Positions 16,418-25,387 of a DNA stretch of 58,699 bases are shown here, in pieces. The position numbers were made by a program, and so were the translations under genes. The DNA comes from Fimenecus sp045578245. GTDB lineage: Bacteria; Bacillota; Clostridia; Oscillospirales; Acutalibacteraceae. The stretch is taken from assembly GCA_045578245.1 (NCBI GenBank), contig JAZNJX010000096.1, positions 1 through 58,699 on the forward strand, read 5' to 3'. Below the pieces are notes generated by a model. That model ran no database searches, was not told where the DNA came from, and saw only the letters and a list, made by a program, of their open reading frames with translations. Position 1 is the first letter of the stretch; every line of letters begins with the position of its first letter.

Positions 16418-16501
16418 TAACTCATACCAATTAGGGTGGGGCGGTTTGAGTTTTACCGTCAAATCCCAACTATATCTATCGGTTGGAAAGGGGCTGCATA
16501 A

Positions 16502-17620
16502 TTGAAAAATAATCCAATTATTATTGACCTCAAAAACATCAGCGTCAGCTTTGACGACCATAAAATACTTGATAACATCAACCTTTATATCCGTGACGGT
16601 GAGTTTATCACCTTTCTCGGTCCTTCAGGGTGTGGTAAAACTACAACCCTTCGTATTATTGCGGGATTTTTACAGCAGGATAGTGGCGATGTTATTTTCG
16701 AAGGAAAAAATATCAATGGTGTTCCTGCATATAAGCGTCAGGTGAACACCATTTTTCAGCGTTATGCCCTTTTCCCACATTTAAATGTATATGAGAATAT
16801 TGCATTCGGACTCCGTCTTAAAAAGTGGAAAGAAAAGGATATTAAAGAAAAAGTAAGCGAAATGCTTACTCTAGTTAATTTAAAAGGTTTCGGACCAAGA
16901 AAAATTGATTCACTTTCAGGTGGACAGCAACAGCGTGTTGCTATTGCTCGTGCTTTGGCTGTGAATCCTCGAGTTGTGCTTCTTGACGAGCCTTTGGGGG
17001 CATTGGACCTTAAGCTCCGTAAGGATATGCAGATTGAGCTTAAAAACATTCAGCAGAAATTGGGTATTACATTTATCTATGTTACCCATGACCAGGAAGA
17101 AGCGCTTTCAATGTCCGATACAGTTGTTGTTATGAATGGTGGCGTTATTCAGCAGATTGGTACACCTCTTGACATTTATAACGAGCCTAAAAATGCCTTT
17201 GTTGCGGACTTTATCGGTGAAAGTAATATTCTTGACGGTATTATGAAAGAGGACTTTACTGTTGAGTTTAACGGTATTAAGTTCCAATGTGTTGACAAGG
17301 GCTTTAAACATAATGAACCTGTTGACGTTGTTATTCGTCCTGAGGATATTGATGTTGTTGCACCTGAAAATGGTATGTTGCAGGGTACTGTTACATCAGT
17401 TACTTTCAAAGGTGTTCATTATGAAATTATCGTTGACATTGATAACTTCAAATGGATGATTCAGACGACAGAAAAAAGTGAAGTCGGGGATGTTATCGGT
17501 ATTTCCATTGACCCTGACGAAATGCATATTATGAAAAAGTCCGAGTATTCTGGACTTTATGGCGACTACAGTTCATTCAGTGACGAATTTGATGAACTTT
17601 CAACCGTAGGTGAGGAATAA
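16502..17620 (+). CDS. potA: Spermidine/putrescine ABC transporter ATP-binding protein PotA
   Basis: A 372-residue ABC ATPase. Walker A GPSGCGKTT is at 40-48, the signature LSGGQQQRVAIARAL near 139, Walker B VVLLDEPLGALD near 160, and the H-loop in YVTHDQEEAL. A C-terminal TOBE-like domain (about 290-350) is typical of PotA/MalK-type subunits. Translation starts at TTG after GGAAAGGGG. It energises polyamine import through PotB and PotC; potB starts at its stop codon, so expression is coupled. Confidence 0.95.
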   Translation: MKNNPIIIDLKNISVSFDDHKILDNINLYIRDGEFITFLGPSGCGKTTTLRIIAGFLQQDSGDVIFEGKNINGVPAYKRQVNTIFQRYALFPHLNVYENIAFGLRLKKWKEKDIKEKVSEMLTLVNLKGFGPRKIDSLSGGQQQRVAIARALAVNPRVVLLDEPLGALDLKLRKDMQIELKNIQQKLGITFIYVTHDQEEALSMSDTVVVMNGGVIQQIGTPLDIYNEPKNAFVADFIGESNILDGIMKEDFTVEFNGIKFQCVDKGFKHNEPVDVVIRPEDIDVVAPENGMLQGTVTSVTFKGVHYEIIVDIDNFKWMIQTTEKSEVGDVIGISIDPDEMHIMKKSEYSGLYGDYSSFSDEFDELSTVGEE

Positions 17621-18447
17621 TGAAGAAGTCCTCATTCCTTCAGAAGGTGATTAATGCACCTTATATGCTCTGGTCGGTGTTATTTATAGTAGCACCGCTC
17701 ATAATGGTTGCGTACTATGCTTTTACAGACGCAGATGGTAATTTTACATTTGACAACATCACGCAGATTGGGGATTACACAACGACATTTATTCTCTCAA
17801 TCAGTTATGGTGCAGTTGCAACTGTAATTTGCCTTCTTATTGCATACCCTTTTGCCTATGCGTTAGCACAGACTAAGGCTTCTTTTCAGCGTGTTGCAAC
17901 AATGCTTGTTATGCTCCCGATGTGGATGAGTTTCCTTATTCGTACCTATTCATGGATTACAATTTTAGGTGAATCAGGTGTAATTAACAGTTTTTTGGGA
18001 CTTTTCGGTATTGACCCAATCAGAATGCTCAATACTGGTGGTGCTGTTATACTTGGTATGGTTTACAATTTCTTGCCATTTATGATTCTGCCATTATACA
18101 CAGCTCTTTCAAAGATGGACAATTCCCTTGTTGAAGCTGCACAGGATTTGGGGTGCAACAAATTCTACTGTCTTCGTAAAGTTATTTTTCCACTCTCAGT
18201 ACCTGGTATTGCAAGTGGTGTAACTATGGTTTTTGTTCCTTGTGTAAGTACATTCTATATTACACAAAAATTGGGTGGAGGACAGATTACACTTATCGGT
18301 GACGTTATTGAAGGTCAGTTCCAGACTGCATATAACTATAATCTTGGTGCAGCACTTTCACTTGTGCTGATGGTTATGATTTTAATCTGTCTTGGTATCC
18401 TTAATTATTTCACAGACAATGATGATGACGGAGGTGTGCTTATATGA
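17620..18447 (+). CDS. potB: Spermidine/putrescine ABC transporter permease PotB
   Basis: A 275-residue inner-membrane permease with six spans. The EAA loop contacting PotA is clear (LVEAAQDLGCNKFYCLRKVIFPLSVPGI, about 170-200), and PMWMSFLIRTYSWITILG is characteristic of the PotB branch. Its ATG overlaps the potA stop by one base, and its own end overlaps potC by four bases. With PotC it forms the transmembrane channel. Confidence 0.95.
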   Translation: MKKSSFLQKVINAPYMLWSVLFIVAPLIMVAYYAFTDADGNFTFDNITQIGDYTTTFILSISYGAVATVICLLIAYPFAYALAQTKASFQRVATMLVMLPMWMSFLIRTYSWITILGESGVINSFLGLFGIDPIRMLNTGGAVILGMVYNFLPFMILPLYTALSKMDNSLVEAAQDLGCNKFYCLRKVIFPLSVPGIASGVTMVFVPCVSTFYITQKLGGGQITLIGDVIEGQFQTAYNYNLGAALSLVLMVMILICLGILNYFTDNDDDGGVLI

Positions 18448-19268
18448 CAAAAACATCTCCTTTATCTAAATTCTACTTAGCACTTGTTTTCATCTTCCTT
18501 TATGCACCAATGGTTGTTATGATGGTGTTCTCGTTTAACGGAACTGAAAGTACCTATATTTTTGAAGGATTTTCACTTCAATGGTATGAAAAACTTTTCC
18601 ACGACAAGGTTACAATGGATGCTCTCAAGAACACTGTTGTCCTTGCTGTGATTTCTGCAACAATAGCAACTGTTCTTGGTACTCTTGCCGCTGTTGGTAT
18701 CAATGCGATGAAGAATAAGCATATCAAGTCAACCGTTATGACAGTTACAAATATTCCAATGATGAACCCTGAAATCGTTACAGGTATTTCGATGATGCTT
18801 CTTTTCGTTTTTGCAGGAGTAATGTTCAACAAACGTGATGTTTTGGGATTCTGGACAATTCTTATTGCCCATGTAACATTCCAGTTGCCATATGTTATTC
18901 TTTCTGTCTTACCGAAGCTTCGTCAGTCAGATAACAGAATTTACGAGGCTGCACAGGATTTGGGGTGTCCTCCTATTCAGGCTTTCTTTAAAGTCGTATT
19001 TCCTGCAATTCTTCCTGGCATTATTTCAGGCGCGATTATGGCATTTACGTTGTCACTTGACGATTTCATAATCAGTTACTTTACAAATGGTCCTGATTTC
19101 CAGACATTGCCTATTCATATTTTCTCAATGACAAAGAAAAGAGTAAAACCCGATATGTATGCTCTTTCAACACTCATTTTTGTGGCAATGTTTGTTCTCT
19201 TGGTGCTTATGAATGTGGCACAGTCACGCTCTGATAAAAAGCAAAGAGCAAAAAAGGGGGATAAGTAA
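18444..19268 (+). CDS. potC: Spermidine/putrescine ABC transporter permease PotC
   Basis: A 274-residue six-span permease. FSFNGTESTYIFEGFSLQWYEKLF in the first periplasmic-side loop and the EAA loop IYEAAQDLGCPPIQAFFKVVFPAILPGI identify the PotC branch, as does FTLSLDDFIISYFTNGPDFQTLPIHIFSM. It overlaps potB by four bases and potD by one. It pairs with PotB in the polyamine importer. Confidence 0.95.
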   Translation: MTKTSPLSKFYLALVFIFLYAPMVVMMVFSFNGTESTYIFEGFSLQWYEKLFHDKVTMDALKNTVVLAVISATIATVLGTLAAVGINAMKNKHIKSTVMTVTNIPMMNPEIVTGISMMLLFVFAGVMFNKRDVLGFWTILIAHVTFQLPYVILSVLPKLRQSDNRIYEAAQDLGCPPIQAFFKVVFPAILPGIISGAIMAFTLSLDDFIISYFTNGPDFQTLPIHIFSMTKKRVKPDMYALSTLIFVAMFVLLVLMNVAQSRSDKKQRAKKGDK

Positions 19269-20485
19269 TGAAAAAGATTATCTCTCTCATCATTGCATTG
19301 TTAGTAGTTCTTTCTGCTTTTGCTGTACCTGTTTTTGCTGATGATGAACTCTTCTCCGCAGAAACAAAAGAATACTATAAAAACCTTGGTCTTCAGGGTA
19401 CGACTCTTAATGTTTACAACTGGGGCGAGTACATTGACGATGAAGAAATTGATGTTATAACCCAGTTTGAACTCCTCACTGGATGTGATGTGAACTACAC
19501 CACATTTGAATCCAATGAAAATATGTATTCAAAGCTATCTGGTGGTGGCGTAAGCTACGATATCATTATCCCATCTGACTATATGGTTGAAAGACTTATC
19601 TCCGAAGAAATGCTTTTGAAATTGGATTACAATAATATTCCTAATTTCGGCAAATACTTTGATAGTGAAAAGTATGGTAACCTTATCGGGAATGGTATAG
19701 GTGATTATGCAGTAATTTATAATGTAGGTTCAACAATCCTTATTTATAATAAAAATCTTGTTAAGGAAGCACCAACAAGCTGGAAGGTTCTATGGGATGA
19801 GCAGTATAAGGGAAAAATCCTTATGTTCAATAATCCTCGTGATGCTTTTGCTGTTGCACAGTTTGCTCTTGGTCAGGATATTAACACTACCAATATGGCT
19901 GACTGGGACAAGGCTGCTGATTTTTTGTTAGAACAGCGTCAGAAAGTTCGTCCTGAATATGTAATGGATGAAGTTTTTATCAAGATGGAAAGTGGCGAAT
20001 ATGCTTTTGCCACATACTATGCTGGTGACTATGAGTTGATGGTTGAAAACAATCCTGACTTGGGTTTTGTTTTTCCTGAGGAGGGTGTCAACACATTCTA
20101 TGATGCCATGTGTATTCCAAAAGGCTCACAGAACAAAAAAGGAGCAGAGGCTTTCATTAACTTTATGATGGAGCCAGAAATTGCTCTTGCCAATGCAGAA
20201 TATATTTACTATGCAACACCTAATAAGGGTGTTCTTGAAAACGAGGATTATTCACTTATTGACAGTGAAGCTGTTTATCCTGAAGATTTACAAAACACTC
20301 AAGCTTTCCACAATCTTCCGGTAGATACATTGCAGTATATGAACTCATTGTGGATGAAAGTCAAGGGTGAAAACGATGCTCAGGGTCTGTATATAGGCTT
20401 TTTCTCGGTGATTGCAGTTGTGATAGTAATTATAGTTGCTAATATTCTCAAGAAAAAGAAAATGGCAAAATTCTATAATGTTTAA
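19268..20485 (+). CDS. potD: Spermidine/putrescine-binding protein PotD with C-terminal membrane anchor
   Basis: A 405-residue extracellular solute-binding protein for polyamines. A signal peptide ends near FAVPVFA (about 24), and no lipobox Cys follows. The PotD core runs from about 45 to 350 (LNVYNWGEYIDDEEIDVITQFE, YDIIIPSDYMVERL, GIGDYAVIYNVGS). Gram-positive PotD is usually a lipoprotein; here a C-terminal transmembrane helix (about 377-396, GFFSVIAVVIVIIVANIL) and a Lys-rich tail appear to anchor it instead. It starts at the potC stop and closes the operon before a strong terminator. Confidence 0.94.
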   Translation: MKKIISLIIALLVVLSAFAVPVFADDELFSAETKEYYKNLGLQGTTLNVYNWGEYIDDEEIDVITQFELLTGCDVNYTTFESNENMYSKLSGGGVSYDIIIPSDYMVERLISEEMLLKLDYNNIPNFGKYFDSEKYGNLIGNGIGDYAVIYNVGSTILIYNKNLVKEAPTSWKVLWDEQYKGKILMFNNPRDAFAVAQFALGQDINTTNMADWDKAADFLLEQRQKVRPEYVMDEVFIKMESGEYAFATYYAGDYELMVENNPDLGFVFPEEGVNTFYDAMCIPKGSQNKKGAEAFINFMMEPEIALANAEYIYYATPNKGVLENEDYSLIDSEAVYPEDLQNTQAFHNLPVDTLQYMNSLWMKVKGENDAQGLYIGFFSVIAVVIVIIVANILKKKKMAKFYNV

Positions 20486-20493
20486 TATAATAA

Positions 20494-20520
20494 GGCGGGG
20501 TCTTGACCCCGTCATTTTTT
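20494..20520 (+). terminator. Terminator of potABCD
   Basis: GCGGGGTC and GACCCCGT form a stem with a two-base loop (20494-20513), followed by ATTTTTT. Confidence 0.9.
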
Positions 20521-20522
20521 AT

Positions 20523-20592
20523 AGTCACCCTGAACGTAGTGAAGGGTCTCCTGAATTGATAAAAGAGATTCTTAGCTTTGCTCAGAATGACC
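20523..20592. repeat. REP-like palindromic repeat, copy 2
   Basis: GTCACCCTGA at the left end and TCAGAATGAC at the right end bracket inner arms GGGTCTC / GAGATTCTTAGC. The layout and sequence are those of the copy at 5716-5805, with more divergence. It lies between the potD terminator and the next promoter. Confidence 0.72.
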
Positions 20593-20602
20593 ACATAACC
20601 AT

Positions 20603-20630
20603 TTGACCATATGATTTTATGTGTTATAAT
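20603..20630 (+). promoter_or_regulatory. Promoter of the S4-domain protein gene
   Basis: TTGACC (20603-20608), 16-base spacer and TATAAT (20625-20630), 17 bases before the ATG at 20647, giving a very short leader. Confidence 0.82.
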
Positions 20631-20646
20631 ATTATTGGTGAACAAT

Positions 20647-21381
20647 ATGACAGAAAAACAAAAACGCTTTCAAGAATTGGCAGACCGTTCAAATGCGAAG
20701 GGTTATGCAGTTTATTCCGATTTTCTCGGTCTTGCCGAAATATCGGAGCTTTCTTCTGTTCGTTTTTCTGTGCCTGTAAATCTTTGGGGTGGGTACGATG
20801 ATGCAGAAAGATGCGTTTCGTGTTTCGGTAATAGAGAATACTTTGAAGATAACTTAGATTACCCAATAAACTGCATACTTATAAAACCCATTAATCAGAA
20901 ATTTGCTGATAATCTCACTCATCGAGATTTTTTAGGCTCACTTATGGGGCTCGGAATCCGTCGTGAGGTTTTAGGGGATATAATTGTCAATGAAAACTGC
21001 GGATATCTTTTCTGCCTTGATACAATAACTGCTTATATAATCCAAAACTTAACGCAAGTCAGACATACAACAGTTGAATGTAGTGTGACAAAGGCGATTC
21101 CTAAAGATGCCTTGCCACAGCCTGAAAACTACGAAATCATTGTTTCGTCTGAAAGACTTGATGTTGTTGTTGCTTCTATTTACAAAATGTCAAGGAGTCA
21201 GGTGCTACCATTATTCAAGACAGAAAAGGTTTTTGTAAATGGTGCAGTTAAAACAAGTCCGTCAACCAATGTGAATGTTGGGGACAAAATCTCTGTTCGT
21301 GGCTTTGGCAGGTTTATTTATAACGGTGTGCTTCGACACACAAAAAAAGACAGACTTGTAATAAGTGTTGATGTGTTTTAA
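20647..21381 (+). CDS. ylmH: YlmH-like S4-domain RNA-binding protein
   Basis: A 244-residue protein of the YlmH family. The N-terminal part (about 20-160) includes GLRREVLGDI-type residues (MGLGIRREVLGDIIV). A C-terminal S4 RNA-binding domain (about 168-235) runs from SSERLDVVVASIYKMSRSQVLPLFKTEKVFVNG to KISVRGFGRF. Bacillus YlmH lies in the division cluster and has been linked to ribosome function; here it stands outside that cluster. The start at 20647 fits the promoter; the longer in-frame start at 20611 overlaps the promoter. The next gene follows 12 bases later. Confidence 0.88.
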   Translation: MTEKQKRFQELADRSNAKGYAVYSDFLGLAEISELSSVRFSVPVNLWGGYDDAERCVSCFGNREYFEDNLDYPINCILIKPINQKFADNLTHRDFLGSLMGLGIRREVLGDIIVNENCGYLFCLDTITAYIIQNLTQVRHTTVECSVTKAIPKDALPQPENYEIIVSSERLDVVVASIYKMSRSQVLPLFKTEKVFVNGAVKTSPSTNVNVGDKISVRGFGRFIYNGVLRHTKKDRLVISVDVF

Positions 21382-21393
21382 GGGGGTTTTTAA

Positions 21394-22407
21394 ATGATTA
21401 CAATGAATCAGAAACTTCGTGATGTTCGTGCGGATAGTGAAGCTAGCTTGCGACTTGAAAGCTATTCTTCGGTGCCTGAAATAAACAGACTTCTGCATCT
21501 TATGGAGCCATTTAAATTCAGTACTCTTGAAAAACTTGCACCACGAGGTTTAAAGGGTTTTACAGAAGATTTAGTAAAATTTTTCAACGGAAAAGACAAT
21601 GCAATAAAAGTTGATGACCCTCGTAGCATTTTATTGTGGGAAGAAAAAGATATTCCTTTATACGACGGAAAAAGAAAGCCCTACATAGTACCATTTTTGT
21701 TGGAAAATAAAAAAGCGCCTGCTGTGGTGATTGCACCTGGTGGAGCGTATCTCAATGTTTGTATGCAACATGAGGGCGTAGATATTGCAGAAAGGTTTAA
21801 TCAACTTGGTTTTCATGCAATTATTGTGTGTTATCGCGTTTCCCCTTGTCGTTATCCATGTCCGCAACTTGACTTTATAAGAGCTATCCAGACTGTAAGA
21901 AACAACGCAGAAGAATGGAACATAATTCCCAATCAGATTATAGCTATGGGCTTTTCAGCAGGTGGTCATCTTGTAACAAGCATCAGTGGTGTTCACGATG
22001 AATTAAGAGAAATGACAGGAGATTTGTTCCAAGTGGACGGCAAACCTAATGCTGTAATTGGTGGATATCCTATGATAGACCTTAAATGCAGGGATTTTGG
22101 AATCACCTGTGATAAGATATTCCTTGGCGAGAATTACAGTGAGGAGTTATCTAACAAATTAAGTGTACAGAATCTCATCAATGAGAATTATCCACCAATG
22201 TTTCTTTTCTCAATGAAATATGACCCCATAGTGCCACCTGAAACAAACTGTCTTGTTGCAGAAAAAATTATGAAAGAAAAGGGAGTGCCAAATGAAGTGC
22301 ATATTTATCGTGGCGATGTTCACGGATTTGCTCTTGCAGACGGACTCGAAGCAGGACAATGGGTAAATCAATCAATAGAATTTCTTAAAAAGAATAGTGT
22401 TATATAA
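21394..22407 (+). CDS. Alpha/beta-hydrolase esterase (acetylxylan-esterase-like)
   Basis: A 337-residue enzyme without signal peptide. The oxyanion region APGGAYLNVCMQHEG and the nucleophile elbow GFSAGGH (about 191-197) are clear. The catalytic Asp is probably in KYDPIVPPE (about 273) and the His in GDVHGFA (about 309). Relatives deacetylate xylan-derived or other acetylated oligosaccharides. A cytoplasmic site suggests action on imported short sugars. It is probably cotranscribed with the S4 gene upstream and ends at a bidirectional terminator. Confidence 0.84.
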   Translation: MITMNQKLRDVRADSEASLRLESYSSVPEINRLLHLMEPFKFSTLEKLAPRGLKGFTEDLVKFFNGKDNAIKVDDPRSILLWEEKDIPLYDGKRKPYIVPFLLENKKAPAVVIAPGGAYLNVCMQHEGVDIAERFNQLGFHAIIVCYRVSPCRYPCPQLDFIRAIQTVRNNAEEWNIIPNQIIAMGFSAGGHLVTSISGVHDELREMTGDLFQVDGKPNAVIGGYPMIDLKCRDFGITCDKIFLGENYSEELSNKLSVQNLINENYPPMFLFSMKYDPIVPPETNCLVAEKIMKEKGVPNEVHIYRGDVHGFALADGLEAGQWVNQSIEFLKKNSVI

Positions 22408-22413
22408 CAAAAA

Positions 22414-22447
22414 GACCACTTGACTAAATATCAAGTGGTCAATTCTT
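22414..22447. terminator. Bidirectional terminator
   Basis: GACCACTTGA (22414-22423) and TCAAGTGGTC (22431-22440) form a 10-bp stem flanked by A-rich and T-rich runs, separating two convergent genes. Confidence 0.88.
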
Positions 22448-23059
22448 TTATTTAAATTTCCTCACGGCCTTTTCAACTGCCAAAGCCACAGGGGGAGCAA
22501 TAAGGGTTGTTGTTACAATTTCCATAACACCATTGAGTCCCACAAAGGCTATTAAAAATGCCATTAAATTTTCCGTACCTGCTCTCATTCCCATTATAAA
22601 ATCAGTTTTACCAAAGAAGAGAATAAGCGACGTCATAAAAAATGCTGTGTTAAGTACAGGTGCTGAAAAGCTTGCAATAATGACTGCAATTCCCTTTTTC
22701 ACTTTGGAAAGTAATTTGTAGATTGCTCCACAAAGATAACCCATAAGCACTCTTGGGACGAGACACATAATGAACGTGAAAATAGGGTTAATTTGAAGCA
22801 AAGCTGCTCCGAAAGGTGACATTCCGAAACATTGAATAAAACTTGAAACACCAAATACAAGGCCTAAAAATGCTCCCGATTTTTCACCAAGAGTGATAGC
22901 ACCTACTGCAACGGGTATCATAATAAAGGTCATCTCCACAGCACCTATTCTAAGGTAGCCGATAGGGGTAAATGCCATAAGTACCACGATGGATGCAAGC
23001 ACTGCATTTTGAGTAAGTATAAGAGTTTTAGTCTTCCTTACTCCTTTTGTTGTTTTCAT
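22448..23059 (-). CDS. ECF transporter S component, probably pantothenate-specific (PanT-like)
   Basis: A 203-residue membrane protein with six helices and the ECF S-component pattern (LTQNAVLASIVVLMAFTPIGYLRIGAVEMTFIMIPVAVGAI; then NPIFTFIMCLVPRVLMGYLCG). It lies 64 bases downstream of the type III pantothenate kinase gene on the same strand, so pantothenate is the likely ligand; that is inference from context. Import would feed CoA synthesis directly. AAGGAGG precedes the ATG. The EcfAA'T module is not encoded in this window. Confidence 0.8.
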   Translation of the reverse strand: MKTTKGVRKTKTLILTQNAVLASIVVLMAFTPIGYLRIGAVEMTFIMIPVAVGAITLGEKSGAFLGLVFGVSSFIQCFGMSPFGAALLQINPIFTFIMCLVPRVLMGYLCGAIYKLLSKVKKGIAVIIASFSAPVLNTAFFMTSLILFFGKTDFIMGMRAGTENLMAFLIAFVGLNGVMEIVTTTLIAPPVALAVEKAVRKFK

Positions 23060-23123
23060 TTATATTCCTCCTTGCTGTTGCTCACTATGGATGCAACGCA
23101 AAATATTGATGAAAATAGTATAT

Positions 23124-23888
23124 TTAATTGTTCTTTTCGTAAATTGCTTTAAGTCCTTTTAAGATAAGGTGACGGTCATAGATAATTTCTCTTTTACAAA
23201 CAGGTGCTAAGAAATATGAAAGACCGCCTGTTGCGATAATTGAAGCCGGTTCACCTAATTCATCTGCAAATCGGTCAAGAATACCATCAATCATAGCTGC
23301 AGTTCCGAGTACAACGCCACTCTGCATACTCTCAACTGTATTTGTGCCACAAGCCTTTTTAGGTGGCTCAAGGCTAATTGTAGGAAGAAGTGAACTTGTG
23401 TCGGTAAGTGCTTTAAGAGAAATTTGTACTCCGGGAGCAATCATACATCCACGGAATCCTTTGTTTTTGTCAATGGCACAGATTTTTGTTGCAGTACCAA
23501 GGTCAATGACAAATGCAGGAAGTGGATATTCAGCAACAGCACCAACTGCACCTGCTGCAAGGTCAGCACCAAGCTGTGCAGGATTGTCAATTAAAATATT
23601 AAGACCTGTTTTAACGCCTGGAGATAAAATCAAAGCATCTTTTCCTGTAAGTTTTTTAATGGCGTTTGTAACAGATTCTGTAATTTCGGGCACAACGGAA
23701 GAAATTACAACACCGTTAATGTCATTAAAATCAATTTTATGCATTACAAAAATATTAGTGAAATCCATAGCATACTGGTCGTCAGTTTTCTGCCTTTCAG
23801 TTGCAAGTCTTGCGCTTACAGCAAGGTCATCACCATTAAAAAGACCGATATTTATATTGGTATTTCCTATATCCATTGTAAGAAGCAT
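23124..23888 (-). CDS. coaX: Type III pantothenate kinase
   Basis: A 254-residue cytoplasmic enzyme phosphorylating pantothenate, the first step of CoA synthesis. The ASKHA-fold motifs are DIGNTNINIGLF (6-17, phosphate loop), GADLAAGAVGA (about 107) and IDLGTATKICAI (about 130), with GG(M/L)SYF near the end. Type III kinases need a monovalent cation and resist CoA feedback. GAGGTGATAAT precedes the start. It is the first gene of a two-gene unit with the S-component. Confidence 0.95.
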   Translation of the reverse strand: MLLTMDIGNTNINIGLFNGDDLAVSARLATERQKTDDQYAMDFTNIFVMHKIDFNDINGVVISSVVPEITESVTNAIKKLTGKDALILSPGVKTGLNILIDNPAQLGADLAAGAVGAVAEYPLPAFVIDLGTATKICAIDKNKGFRGCMIAPGVQISLKALTDTSSLLPTISLEPPKKACGTNTVESMQSGVVLGTAAMIDGILDRFADELGEPASIIATGGLSYFLAPVCKREIIYDRHLILKGLKAIYEKNN

Positions 23889-23982
23889 ATTATCACCTCA
23901 CAAAATTGTTATAAAGATTATACTCCAAAAGAGTTTGATTATCAATGGGCATTGTGATACAATATGGTCAGGTGGTGAAACA

Positions 23983-24861
23983 ATGGTTTGTAATCTTTGT
24001 CCAAGAAAATGTAACGCAGAAAGAACGGAAAATAGTGGTAAAGGCTTTTGTAAAATGCCTTTGAATCCTGTCCTTGCTCGTGCAGATATTCATAATTGGG
24101 AAGAGCCTTGTATCAGTGGTAAAAATGGTACCGGTGCAATATTCTTTTCAGGGTGTAGTCTTAAATGCTGTTTTTGTCAGAACTTTCCAATAAGTCACGA
24201 AAATAAAGGTGAAATAATCACCACAGAACGACTTATTGAAATCATTAAAGAGCTTGAAAACCAAGGTGTTCATACCATTGATTTTGTAAATCCAACTCAC
24301 TTTTCCCATGTTATCATTGAAGCATTGAACACATATAAACCCAAAGTGCCTGTTGTATATAACAGTTCAGGTTATGATGATGTGGAAACTTTGAAACAAA
24401 TGGAAGGACTAGTTGATGTTTATTTGCCTGACCTTAAATATTTCAGTAGTGAAAAGTCATTGAAATATGCAAAATGTCTTGACTATTTTGAAAAGGCAAG
24501 TAAATCAATTATTGAAATGTACCGTCAGCAACCAAAGAATGAATTTAAAGACGGTATTATTCAAAAAGGAATAATTATTCGTCATTTAATTCTTCCATCC
24601 AATGTGGATGAGAGTAAAAATATTCTGTTGTGGATAAAGGAAAACTTGCCTGACGATACATACATAAGTCTTATGAGCCAGTATGTACCATATGGAAACA
24701 TTAAAGATTTTAAAGAACTCAACAGACGATTAACAACTGCCGAGTATAACAAAGTTTTGGATTTTTTTCTTGATATAGGACTGAAAAATGGATTTATGCA
24801 AGAAAAAACTTCTGCAAGGACAGAATTTATCCCTGATTTTGATGGCACAGGAGTAAAATAA
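23983..24861 (+). CDS. PflA-like radical SAM protein
   Basis: A 292-residue radical SAM protein. The N-terminus has a Cys cluster CNLCPRKCNAERTENSGKGFC (3-23), then the SAM motif as GCSLKCCFCQN (CX3CX2C, about 65-72). The layout matches stand-alone PflA-like proteins of unknown target, sometimes grouped with AmmeMemoRadiSam-type activators. ATG 23983 is chosen with AGGTGGTGA upstream; the frame is open for 640 bases before it only because it runs antisense through coaX. The target is unknown, but a glycyl-radical or peptide substrate is plausible. Confidence 0.85.
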   Translation: MVCNLCPRKCNAERTENSGKGFCKMPLNPVLARADIHNWEEPCISGKNGTGAIFFSGCSLKCCFCQNFPISHENKGEIITTERLIEIIKELENQGVHTIDFVNPTHFSHVIIEALNTYKPKVPVVYNSSGYDDVETLKQMEGLVDVYLPDLKYFSSEKSLKYAKCLDYFEKASKSIIEMYRQQPKNEFKDGIIQKGIIIRHLILPSNVDESKNILLWIKENLPDDTYISLMSQYVPYGNIKDFKELNRRLTTAEYNKVLDFFLDIGLKNGFMQEKTSARTEFIPDFDGTGVK

Positions 24862-24867
24862 TATTGA

Positions 24868-24895
24868 ATTTCATAAAAATAATGTTATAATTATT
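24868..24895 (+). promoter_or_regulatory. Promoter of mscL
   Basis: TTGAAT, 16-base spacer and TATAAT lie just after the radical SAM stop and before the mscL ribosome binding site GAAGGA. Confidence 0.7.
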
Positions 24896-24926
24896 ACATA
24901 AATTTTTAAGAAAGAAGGATATAAAA

Positions 24927-25385
24927 ATGAAAGGATTTTTCAAAGAATTTAAAGAATTCGCTATGCGTGGTAACGTAATCGACCTTGCAGTCGGCGTTAT
25001 TATCGGTGGTGCATTCCAAAAAATTATTAACTCTCTTGTAAATGATATTATTATGCCTTTAATCGGTCTTGCATTAAAGGGTTCAGACTTTGCATCAAAG
25101 TTCATCGCTCTTGACGGTGGCGAATATGCATCTATTGAAGCAGCAACAGAAGCAGGTGCTGCAATTCTTACATACGGTAACTTTATTGCTGTTATCCTTG
25201 ATTTTATTATTGTTGCTTTTGTAATTTTCTGCCTTGTTAAGGGTATCAATACAATGAAAGCAAAAACAGCTAAAGCTGAACCAGTTGTTGAAGAAGCTCC
25301 AACAACAAAGATTTGCCCATTCTGCAAGAGCGAAATTGCTATTGATGCTACAAAGTGCTGCCACTGTACATCTGACGTTGAATAA
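24927..25385 (+). CDS. mscL: Large-conductance mechanosensitive channel MscL with zinc-ribbon tail
   Basis: A 152-residue homopentameric channel that opens under membrane tension to release solutes. MKGFFKEFKEFAMRGNVIDLAVGVIIGGAF with TM1 is the MscL signature, and TM2 is at about 78-100. Instead of the usual charged helix, the C-terminus (about 128-150) is a four-cysteine ribbon: CPFCKSEIAIDATKCCHC. Such tails occur in some Clostridia; they might bind zinc and gate or tether the channel. proC follows two bases after the stop. Confidence 0.95.
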   Translation: MKGFFKEFKEFAMRGNVIDLAVGVIIGGAFQKIINSLVNDIIMPLIGLALKGSDFASKFIALDGGEYASIEAATEAGAAILTYGNFIAVILDFIIVAFVIFCLVKGINTMKAKTAKAEPVVEEAPTTKICPFCKSEIAIDATKCCHCTSDVE

Positions 25386-25387
25386 TT

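Noticed and set aside
16418..16501. Riboswitch in the potA leader
   Set aside because: Only about 80 bases with one small hairpin and no terminator or recognised aptamer core; not enough to claim.
23344..23982. Long 5' extension of the radical SAM frame (505 codons in total)
   Set aside because: It runs antisense through all of coaX; the ATG at 23983 has a good ribosome binding site and begins the family's normal Cys-rich N-terminus.
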